10,431 nt of DNA, taken from assembly GCA_015486905.1 (NCBI GenBank), contig WFQV01000165.1, forward strand, positions 1-10,431. The letters are read 5' to 3'. Made by a program: the position numbers and the translations under genes. The notes under the pieces are model-generated. The model saw only the letters and a list, made by a program, of their open reading frames with translations, ran no database searches and was not told the origin of the DNA. Origin of the DNA: Melioribacteraceae bacterium. Lineage in GTDB: Bacteria > Bacteroidota > Ignavibacteria > Ignavibacteriales > Melioribacteraceae. Position 1 is the first letter of the stretch. Each line of letters opens with the position of its first letter. Positions 1-5,881 of the stretch are shown here, piece after piece.

Positions 1-72
1 ATATCTTACCCTAAATTATTTACAACTCTTTACGATAATGGAAACGAAATATTATTGGTAAGATGTGTTTAG
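1..72 (+). CDS. Possible 3' end of an upstream gene (partial)
   Basis: Frame 1 is open from the window edge to a TAG at 70-72 and gives a 23-residue tail ending NEILLVRCV. It would overlap the kinase GTG start at 65 by 8 nt, which is a common arrangement in tight operons. The piece is too short to assign a family. The last codons (aga tgt gtt tag) lie inside a sequence closely resembling the Tn5 mosaic end, which read in the same frame would also give RCV-stop. The stop codon may therefore be artefactual, and this segment may not even be contiguous with what follows. Confidence 0.35.
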   Translation: MSYPKLFTTLYDNGNEILLVRCV

Positions 73-78
73 AGACAG
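61..78 (+). other. Near-match to the Tn5/Nextera mosaic end
   Basis: The 18 bases AGATGTGTTTAGAGACAG align with the 19-bp mosaic end AGATGTGTATAAGAGACAG with 17 matches, one mismatch and one single-base gap. The exact mosaic end, in the opposite orientation, closes the window at 10415. The match is imperfect and coding frames can be read across it, so either a damaged adapter joining two fragments or a chance resemblance is possible. Confidence 0.45.
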
Positions 79-2593
79 TAAAAATATTGCAGAATTAAGA
101 AAAAATGAGCTTGAACTAATTAAGGGAATCGTTTCGGCTTCCGAATTTCCTGCTTATTTAAAAGATTATGACCAAAAATTTATTTTCTGTAACGAACAAT
201 TCAGCGATAAAATTTTCGGGTTAACCAAAGAAGAAATAATCGGTAAGACGAATAAAGATTTGTTAGCCCTTGTCAGCTCCGAAGTCTCCGGATTTGAAAG
301 TCAAACGGAAAAGGAATTCCTCGATTCCGAAAGGAGCACCGTTATTACTCGAGAAATATTAACGGCAGACGGAAATATTCACAATTTTGTAGAAATTAAA
401 TTCCATCTGATTAACCAAAAGGGAAAAATGGGAATATTCGGATTAATGATTGATTTAGATTCCTCTCTGTTAAAATCAAACAAAATAGAAGAAAACATTT
501 TATTAAAGACATTTTTAGACTATATCCCTGACGAAATATTTTTTAAAGACAAAGAAAAGAGATACTTAAAGATAAATAATTCAATGGCTTCTCACTTAGG
601 GTTGAACAATCCGAACGAGGCAGTAGGGAAAAGGGCTTCCGATTTTTTCCCTCCGGAAACAGCTGAAAAAATAGATAATGAGGATGATTTAATTTTAAAA
701 ACGGGCAAGTTTTACGTTAGAGAGCAAAAGAGAATGGAGGCAAACGGCGGAGCAATAAAATGGCTGCAATTTACCAAAGGTCCTTTGCCTGACGAAGATG
801 GCAATTTCATCGGCATCTTCGGTCTGGCTAAAGATATTACTTATTTGAAAGTAATGGAAGAAAAGGACAAATTTTTAATTCAACTTCAAAATATTATTGC
901 TTCCATTGCTACGTCATTTGTTAAATTTGGCTACCCGAACTTCGAAAAAGGGCTGAATTTTGCTCTGTATAAATTTTCCAGATTCCTGAATGCCGATTAT
1001 GCTTCCTTCTTCTTGACAAGCATGGACAATTTGTTAGTTGAAAGGTACAATTGGAAATCAAATAAATTTAGTAAGGAAAAAAAGACGATAAAACAAAATG
1101 CCGAAAAGTTTTACAACTTTATTCGGGAGCAAGAAATACAATCTCCGGTCTTGATAGAAAACAGAAAAATATTTCCTCAAGAAAAAAAAGTTAAACCAAA
1201 GTATTCGGCTTTATTTAGAAAGAAAAATGCTTTAATTATTCCTATTAAAGTCGATTTGGAATTTTACGGAGTAGTGATTTTTTCCGGAATTAAAGTTGAA
1301 GCAAACCTCTTAAAAGAAAATTTCTCGTTTATTAACATTTTTAGCGAAGCATTAAATAATGTGACCGAAAATTATGAGATGGAAAAAAATAGAGAAGCAA
1401 TGGAAGCGGAATTGCAAAAGCTACTGAGAGCTGTCGAGCAAAGCGCTAATTTGATTGCAATTACAGATAAAAATTTTAGAATAGAATACGCTAACCCCAA
1501 GCTGTTGGAGTTAACCGGTTTTAACTTCGGGGATTTGGAAGGGGAGAAAATAAACATTATTTGGCCCGATGAGGCAAACAAAATAAAATTCGATGAAATT
1601 GTTAATTCAATTTTAATTGACGATGAATGGTGCGGAGTATTAAAGTGCATTAATAAAAACGGAGAAGAAATTTGGACAAATGTTACTTTTTCAACAATTA
1701 GAAATAATAACGGAAATTTGACAAATTATCTTTCGGTAATTGAAGACATAACACAAAGAATGCAAATGGAGAATCAGCTCGCTATTTCGCAGAAGTTGGA
1801 ATCTATCGGTCAACTTGCAGCTGGAATTGCACACGAAATTAACACACCGATGCAGTATATTGGAGATAATAATCTTTTTATTAAAGAAGCAACAAACGAT
1901 TTGTTGAACTACGCCGGTGAATTGGAAAATTTACTAATTACCGAACAGCCTCATATGAAAAAAAAGATAGATGAATTGAAGAGCAAAATAGACTTCGATT
2001 TTATTAGTTCAGAACTCCCTTTGGCAGTTAGACAATCGGAAACGGGAATATCTAAGGTTGACAAAATTGTTAAAGCAATGAAGAACTTTGCTCACCCGGG
2101 CTTAAAGGTAAAATCCAAAGGTGATATTAATAAAGGTATTGCCGATTCCATTACCATTTCAAAAAACGAATGGAAATATTGTGCGGAATTAGAATTTGAA
2201 CCGGAGGAAGATTTACCCCCTGTTTATTGTCAGATGGACGAAATAAATCAAGTTATTTTAAATATGATTGTAAATGCCGCGCACGCCATCCAAGAGAAAT
2301 TTGGGAATAGACCAGAAATAAAAGGCAAAATAAAAATCAGAACTTTTACCCAAGATGATTTTGCCGTCATTGAAATTGAAGATAACGGCTGCGGAATTCC
2401 CGAAAAAAATATTCCGAAGATTTACGACCCGTTTTTTACAACTAAGGAAGTCGGTAAGGGGAGCGGACAAGGTTTGGCAATTGCAAGAAATATTATTGTA
2501 AATAAACATAATGGCATAATTAATGTTGAATCGAGAGTTGGAATGGGAACAAAGTTTATTATCAAATTACCTTTTGAAGAAACGGAGGTTTAA
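65..2593 (+). CDS. Soluble PAS/GAF sensor histidine kinase
   Basis: Predicted cytosolic sensor histidine kinase of 842 residues that should autophosphorylate and pass phosphate to the two receiver proteins encoded directly downstream. Visible order: PAS 1 (about 20-135), PAS 2 (about 145-265, ending in a GLAKDIT-type motif), a GAF-like domain (about 268-440), PAS 3 (about 453-570, ending VIEDITQRM), a HisKA dimerisation domain and an HATPase domain. The H-box GIAHEINTPMQYIGDN places the phospho-acceptor at His590. The N-box has Asn733 and Asn737, G1 is DNGCGIP from Asp773, the F-box is DPFFTTK from Asp788, and G2 is GKGSGQGLA from about 797, so the catalytic core looks intact. I see no signal peptide or membrane segment and no LOV-type cysteine, so the ligand is unknown. 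The GTG start at 65 is the only option near PAS 1 because there is no early ATG, but it sits inside a mosaic-end-like sequence. The true N-terminus may be longer and missing here. It overlaps the next gene by 1 nt. Confidence 0.93.
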   Translation: MFRDSKNIAELRKNELELIKGIVSASEFPAYLKDYDQKFIFCNEQFSDKIFGLTKEEIIGKTNKDLLALVSSEVSGFESQTEKEFLDSERSTVITREILTADGNIHNFVEIKFHLINQKGKMGIFGLMIDLDSSLLKSNKIEENILLKTFLDYIPDEIFFKDKEKRYLKINNSMASHLGLNNPNEAVGKRASDFFPPETAEKIDNEDDLILKTGKFYVREQKRMEANGGAIKWLQFTKGPLPDEDGNFIGIFGLAKDITYLKVMEEKDKFLIQLQNIIASIATSFVKFGYPNFEKGLNFALYKFSRFLNADYASFFLTSMDNLLVERYNWKSNKFSKEKKTIKQNAEKFYNFIREQEIQSPVLIENRKIFPQEKKVKPKYSALFRKKNALIIPIKVDLEFYGVVIFSGIKVEANLLKENFSFINIFSEALNNVTENYEMEKNREAMEAELQKLLRAVEQSANLIAITDKNFRIEYANPKLLELTGFNFGDLEGEKINIIWPDEANKIKFDEIVNSILIDDEWCGVLKCINKNGEEIWTNVTFSTIRNNNGNLTNYLSVIEDITQRMQMENQLAISQKLESIGQLAAGIAHEINTPMQYIGDNNLFIKEATNDLLNYAGELENLLITEQPHMKKKIDELKSKIDFDFISSELPLAVRQSETGISKVDKIVKAMKNFAHPGLKVKSKGDINKGIADSITISKNEWKYCAELEFEPEEDLPPVYCQMDEINQVILNMIVNAAHAIQEKFGNRPEIKGKIKIRTFTQDDFAVIEIEDNGCGIPEKNIPKIYDPFFTTKEVGKGSGQGLAIARNIIVNKHNGIINVESRVGMGTKFIIKLPFEETEV
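2584..2588 (+). promoter_or_regulatory. Ribosome binding site of the HDOD regulator
   Basis: GGAGG lies four bases before the ATG at 2593, inside the final codons of the kinase gene, next to a TAATG stop-start overlap. It is the only good Shine-Dalgarno-like sequence in the window. It supports the chosen start and translational coupling. It could also be a by-product of the Thr-Glu-Val codons. Confidence 0.45.
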
Positions 2594-3768
2594 TGGAAAA
2601 AATTCTTTTTGTTGATGACGATGTTAATGTTTTGGCCGGGTTAAAAAGATTATTGTACCCTTTAAAGAAAAATTGGGAAATGTTCTTCTTTGAGGATGCT
2701 CTTTCTGCTTTGGAATTTTTAAACAATAATACCGTTGACGTTGTTATTACGGATTTATTGCTCCCTCATTTGGACGGCGTGCATTTTTTGGATATGATTT
2801 CGAAAAAATTTCCAAATACTATTCGAATAGTTCTTTCCGGCTACAGCGACGAGAAGACTATTTTTCAAATAGTGAAAACCGCTCATCAGTTTATTCACAA
2901 ACCGGTCGGAAGGGAGGAATTAGTAAGCAGAGTTGAAAAATCCCTTAAACTTAAAGAAGTAATTGCCGGCGAAAAGCTCTCGGGCATTATTGCTATGCTT
3001 GAGGACTTACCAACTTTGCCGGAAAACTATTTGAAATTGGAAAAAGAGTTGCAATCCAAAGATATTTCGCTTGCGAGAATAAGTAAAATAATTCAGAACG
3101 ATCCGACAATGACGGGCGAAATTTTACGCCTGGTTAATTCCGCCTTTTTTAGTTTTACTAACGAAATAAGTGATATTCAACAAGCAATTAGCATTCTGGG
3201 AATGAATAAAATCAAATCTTTAGTCCTTTATTATGAAATTTTTAAGAAAAACAAGAAATTGAAATCAAAACTTATTGACCTCAAAAAACTATGGGAACAC
3301 AGTATTGAAGTAGCAAGATTAAGTCTAAAAGTATTTAAAGAAATATCCCCGAATCAACGGGATAGGGACTCGGCTTACGTTGCCGGATTATTACACGATA
3401 TTGGTTACTTAACAATTTCCAACATTGGAAATTACGATGAAATAATAATGCCGTTAATGAAAAACGGATTAACTCAATATGCTGCCGAATATGAAGCTTT
3501 CGGGGTTTCACATGCCGAAGTGGGGGCTTTTGTATTAAGCGTGTGGAATTTGCCCGAACCGATTATTAAAGCTGTCGCCGAACATCACATGAATAGCGAG
3601 AGAGAGAACCTTTCACACTTAAGCAAAATAATTTCCTTATCCAATTGCAGATTGCAAGAACCCGAGAAATTTAGGGAAAGATGGAATTTCTATTTAACCG
3701 AGGAACAGTTTGAAAAAATCGAGAAATTTGTAAATGAAGTAAATTTAAAAGAAACAAAAGTGAGTTAA
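2593..3768 (+). CDS. Response regulator: receiver domain plus HDOD domain
   Basis: A two-domain response regulator of 391 residues. The receiver (about 1-120) has the acidic cluster Asp8-Asp9-Asp10, phospho-acceptor Asp54 (ITDLLLP), Ser82 and Lys103-Pro104, so it should be phosphorylated, most simply by the kinase encoded just upstream. The HDOD domain (about 128-340) shows NDPTMTGEILRLVNSAFF (Asp170, Asn182-Ser183) and AISILGM. It also keeps HD-superfamily features: WEHS (His236), LLHDIG (His268-Asp269), SHAEVG (His307) and EHH (His331-His332). The last usual Asp appears as Asn351 in SLSN. HDOD domains are generally thought to act as protein-interaction or signalling modules rather than enzymes, so hydrolase activity cannot be claimed despite the retained histidines. 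There is no DNA-binding domain. The start is fixed by the GGAGG at 2584 and the TAATG overlap with the kinase; the next gene begins 2 nt after the stop. Confidence 0.92.
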   Translation: MEKILFVDDDVNVLAGLKRLLYPLKKNWEMFFFEDALSALEFLNNNTVDVVITDLLLPHLDGVHFLDMISKKFPNTIRIVLSGYSDEKTIFQIVKTAHQFIHKPVGREELVSRVEKSLKLKEVIAGEKLSGIIAMLEDLPTLPENYLKLEKELQSKDISLARISKIIQNDPTMTGEILRLVNSAFFSFTNEISDIQQAISILGMNKIKSLVLYYEIFKKNKKLKSKLIDLKKLWEHSIEVARLSLKVFKEISPNQRDRDSAYVAGLLHDIGYLTISNIGNYDEIIMPLMKNGLTQYAAEYEAFGVSHAEVGAFVLSVWNLPEPIIKAVAEHHMNSERENLSHLSKIISLSNCRLQEPEKFRERWNFYLTEEQFEKIEKFVNEVNLKETKVS

Positions 3769-3770
3769 AA

Positions 3771-4928
3771 ATGAAAAAGTTTAAAATCTTATTAGTCGAT
3801 GATGATGAAAATATTCTCTACGGTTACAGAAGAAATTTAAGGCGTGACTTTGAAGTTTTAATAGCTCAAAGTTCTGTTGCGGCATTAAAATATTTAAACA
3901 GTGAAAGCGATATCGCCGTAATCATTTCGGATTACAATATGCCGGAAATGAAAGGCACCGAGTTAATGCAAATAGCCAAAAGACTTTCACCCGACACGGT
4001 AAGAATTCTTTTAACCGGATTTGCAAATTTAGATATTGCCGTTGGTGCTGTTAACGAGGGAAGCATATTTAAATTTTTAACAAAGCCTTGCCCTTACAAT
4101 ACATTGGAAGAGGCTATTTTACAATCGGTAGAATATTATCGAGCTATTACTTCCGAGAAAGAGATATTGGAAAAGACCTTAAAAGGAATCATTAGTATCT
4201 TAGTAGAAATTTTAAATTCAATCAATCCATTGGCTTTTAATCAATCCGATTTTTACAAAAATTTGGCAAAAAGGGTATTTGAAAGATTGGAATTACCCTT
4301 CCAGTGGGAAATTGAAGTAAGTATTCTGCTTTCACGCATAGGCTGCGTTACTGTCCCGCACGAAATATTGGAGAAAAAAGACAAAGGTGAAGAACTAACT
4401 CCCGAAGAAAAAAGCATATATTACAACCACACGATAATAGGTAAAAAATTATTGGAGAAAATTCCACGATTCGAAATGATTGCAAAAGTAATAGAACAAC
4501 AATACAACGGGAAATTTGAGTTTGAAGTTGAAAAGCCGCCCAAATGGACTTTCGCCGCGTGGAATGTCCTTCGTTTGATTAATGCATACTATGAACTTCT
4601 TGAAAAAAGGAAATCCTCGGAAGAAGCAATTAAGGGAATGTACGAATTAAATATTGAAATAGACGAGAGTTTCAAAGAAGCATTAATCGCGGAAATAATC
4701 GGCGCTGAGAAAGGTTATTTAGTCAAGATTGTAAAAAATTACGAGCTCAAACCCGGAATGAGGTTAGCGGAAGATTTGTACGACAGCACCGGATTTTTAC
4801 TTCTCCATAAAGGCTCGGCTTTGAGCGAAGTAACATTAATGAAAATTGATAATTACGCAAAAATGCGCGGGTTGAAAGAACCGATTAAGATTTTAATTAA
4901 AAAACAAGGCGAGACTAAAGTATTTTAA
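3771..4928 (+). CDS. Response regulator: receiver plus degenerate HD-GYP-like domain
   Basis: A 385-residue RpfG-like architecture. The receiver (about 1-120) has Asp10-Asp12, phospho-acceptor Asp54 (ISDYNMP), Thr82 and Lys105-Pro106, all intact. The second domain (about 130-310) aligns by eye with HD-GYP cyclic-di-GMP phosphodiesterases, but the signature is eroded. The usual LLHDIG is LLSRIG (Ser188-Arg189 replace His-Asp), and HHExxDG reads IEQQYNG (241-247). Only the HTIIG histidine (His220) remains, and no GYP motif is present. I infer that it cannot hydrolyse cyclic di-GMP and works by binding a nucleotide or a partner. The C-terminal cassette (about 315-375, ELKPGMRLAEDLYDSTGFLL...KG) recalls a module often appended to HD-GYP regulators. 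ATG 3771 follows the HDOD gene by 2 nt, so the two are co-transcribed, with no clear Shine-Dalgarno. No convincing terminator was found directly after the stop. Confidence 0.87.
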   Translation: MKKFKILLVDDDENILYGYRRNLRRDFEVLIAQSSVAALKYLNSESDIAVIISDYNMPEMKGTELMQIAKRLSPDTVRILLTGFANLDIAVGAVNEGSIFKFLTKPCPYNTLEEAILQSVEYYRAITSEKEILEKTLKGIISILVEILNSINPLAFNQSDFYKNLAKRVFERLELPFQWEIEVSILLSRIGCVTVPHEILEKKDKGEELTPEEKSIYYNHTIIGKKLLEKIPRFEMIAKVIEQQYNGKFEFEVEKPPKWTFAAWNVLRLINAYYELLEKRKSSEEAIKGMYELNIEIDESFKEALIAEIIGAEKGYLVKIVKNYELKPGMRLAEDLYDSTGFLLLHKGSALSEVTLMKIDNYAKMRGLKEPIKILIKKQGETKVF

Positions 4929-4933
4929 TTACC

Positions 4934-4980
4934 AATCCGTAATAATCATGCAGTAATCCGCGTCATCTGTGTTCTATTAA
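4934..4980. repeat. Dispersed-repeat fragment (AATCCG...CATCTGTG type)
   Basis: AATCCG occurs at 4934 and again at 4955, 21 bases apart, and the second copy runs into CGCGTCATCTGTGTTCTATT. From memory, strings like ATCCGCGTCATCTGTGTTC occur as dispersed intergenic sequence in many bacterial genomes. The family assignment rests on that recall only. Confidence 0.4.
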
Positions 4981-5130
4981 AAATATGGATTTTCAGCGTA
5001 CAAAACAATTTTCACTAAAACTTTACCATTTTCGGTACAAGTTTAAATTTGGTGTTAAAGAAATTTTTAGCTTGTCTTTTCTCCTTGAACGTTTTGTCAC
5101 GATTTTTTGCTTTTCTTATTTTTTCCAACC

Positions 5131-5224
5131 CACCCTTTCCCTTCCCGAAGGGAGGGCTTACTCTTGGTGCGTTTTTAGAATCTCTACCTTCTTCCCTTTT
5201 TGAAAGGGAAGGAGGAAAAGGGTG
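5131..5224. repeat. 94-bp palindromic repeat element with terminal inverted repeats
   Basis: The ends are perfect 8-bp inverted repeats, CACCCTTT (5131-5138) and AAAGGGTG (5217-5224). Inside are two hairpins: one at 5140-5156 (7-bp stem with one wobble, loop GAA) and one with a 13-bp stem including one wobble (5187-5199 with 5203-5215, loop TTG). Read on the - strand it gives the PPFGKGKGG-like peptide typical of spurious ORFs made by this kind of dispersed repeat. It may be a small non-autonomous mobile element. No transposase is nearby, and no target-site duplication was confirmed. Confidence 0.6.
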
Positions 5225-5373
5225 AATAGGTTTTAAAAACAACCGTCCCTGAAAGTGCCGAATGTCTTTAGAAAACAATAACGAAAAAGAAAAACGATGC
5301 CAAAGGTATTGAAGTGAAGTAATCTATCGAAATGTTTGGTGTAGTTAAAAGTTTTAATTTTTCAACGACCCGT

Positions 5374-5411
5374 CTCCCGACTTATCTCAACAAGTCGGGA
5401 TTAGTCGGGAG
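5374..5411. repeat. Inverted repeat with two competing stems
   Basis: TCCCGACTT at 5375-5383 pairs perfectly with AAGTCGGGA at 5392-5400 (8-base loop). CTCCCGACT at 5374-5382 can instead pair with AGTCGGGAG at 5403-5411. One left arm thus has two alternative right arms of nine base pairs each. No U-tract follows, so it is not a classical terminator. It is most likely part of a dispersed repeat. Confidence 0.6.
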
Positions 5412-5414
5412 CCA

Positions 5415-5432
5415 CCCCTTTTAAAAGAGGGG
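5415..5432. repeat. Short palindrome CCCCTTTT-AAAAGAGGGG
   Basis: Positions 5415-5421 pair with 5426-5432 (one wobble) around a TAAA loop. It lies three bases after the two-stem inverted repeat, and both may belong to one compound element. No T-run follows that would suggest rho-independent termination. Confidence 0.45.
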
Positions 5433-5456
5433 AATTTGAAAATTAGTTGGGAAAAA

Positions 5457-5584
5457 CCATCCAACCATCAAATAATACAACAATCCAACCATCCATTCAT
5501 CCAATCATGCATCCATCCAACCTGTCGCGCTGAAGTCAAGCGCAACGCAGACGAAGGCGGACCATCCATTCATCCAATTATGCA
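5457..5584. repeat. CATCC-rich degenerate tandem repeats with a GC-rich insert
   Basis: Variants of CCATCCAAC and CATCCATTCATCCAA recur through 5457-5520 and again at 5561-5584. A 24-base unit at 5488-5511 returns at 5561-5584 with a single difference (C against T). Between the copies is a distinctly GC-richer stretch of about 40 bases (5521-5560) containing GCGCT/AGCGC arms at 5527 and 5539. The reading frame through it gives a low-complexity HP/NHQIIQ peptide, so this is repeat DNA rather than a gene. Confidence 0.6.
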
Positions 5585-5661
5585 AGGTTTTCGATTTTTC
5601 AAGAACCAACTTGAACCCCTCCGGTAAGCCTCTTTCAATTTTCAACTAATAATATGACTAA

Positions 5662-5689
5662 CGTCTAGTGTCTTACATCTTGCGTCTTC
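5662..5689. repeat. Heptanucleotide array 1 (YRTCTNN x4)
   Basis: Four consecutive 7-base units can be read: CGTCTAG, TGTCTTA, CATCTTG and CGTCTTC. All have TCT at positions 3-5 with variable flanks. No protein-coding use is evident. Confidence 0.5.
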
Positions 5690-5699
5690 CGTTTAACTA

Positions 5700-5727
5700 T
5701 TTCTTATTTCTTGTTTCTTCTTTCTTA
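5700..5727. repeat. Heptanucleotide array 2 (TTTCTTN x4)
   Basis: Four consecutive units TTTCTTA, TTTCTTG, TTTCTTC and TTTCTTA differ only in the seventh base and are followed by a T-rich run. The array has the same 7-base period as the array at 5662-5689 but is out of phase with it. It lies about 155 bases upstream of purF. Confidence 0.55.
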
Positions 5728-5812
5728 TTTTTTTATTTTTTGCCACCGATTTTAAACCTGTACCCCATTTTCAATGTAGTAGTCAACAGAATATTTTTAA
5801 GCATTTTAAAAT

Positions 5813-5820
5813 TACTTTTG
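5813..5820 (+). promoter_or_regulatory. Candidate Bacteroidota-type -7 box upstream of purF
   Basis: TACTTTTG fits the TAnnTTTG -7 consensus known for Bacteroidota, 61 bases before the purF ATG. No matching TTTG -33 element lies at the expected spacing, and the surroundings are very T-rich, so a chance match is quite possible. Confidence 0.22.
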
Positions 5821-5881
5821 CATTTCATTTTAAGCGTCTTTATTTTCGGACTTTCAAATTTAGATACAAAGAAAACCCCTT

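Larger units (their letters stand above)
4929..5881. other. Repeat-rich intergenic region without a credible gene
   Basis: These 953 bases separate the signalling operon from purF. They contain at least six distinct short repeat structures, listed separately, embedded in AT-rich filler. Open frames of 63-87 codons on both strands are read through the repeats. They lack ribosome binding sites and show low-complexity translations such as NHQIIQQSNHP, PFGKGKGG or poly-Phe/Leu stretches, so I do not call them genes. The stretch at 4981-5130 and that at 5225-5370 show no recognisable feature. Confidence 0.8.

Noticed and set aside
1372..1650. - strand open frames inside the kinase gene (also 2258-2509)
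   Set aside because: These are antisense shadows of a well-supported coding region with clear conserved motifs on the + strand.
4985..5203. + strand open frame of 72 codons
   Set aside because: It runs into the same palindromic repeat and is rich in Phe because of T-rich DNA; no ribosome binding site or family resemblance.
5187..5215. Strong hairpin considered as a rho-independent terminator for the signalling operon
   Set aside because: It lies about 260 bases after the last stop codon, is followed by an A/G-rich stretch rather than a T-run on the + strand, and fits better as part of the palindromic repeat.
5015..5278. - strand open frame of 87 codons in the intergenic gap
   Set aside because: Its middle is the translation of the palindromic element at 5131-5224 (PFGKGKGG, SLSKREEG), a well-known kind of spurious ORF. 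There is no ribosome binding site and no domain.
5521..5560. GC-rich island considered as a tRNA or other structured RNA
   Set aside because: It is too short, and beyond a 5-bp arm pair there is no cloverleaf, anticodon stem or T-loop consensus.
5457..5584. CATCC-type repeats considered as a CRISPR array
   Set aside because: The units are short, degenerate and unevenly spaced, with no constant repeat and spacer lengths and no cas genes nearby.
5436..5627. + strand open frame of 63 codons in the CATCC repeats
   Set aside because: It has a TTG start and low-complexity HP/NHQIIQ composition dictated by tandem repeats, so it is not a protein gene.
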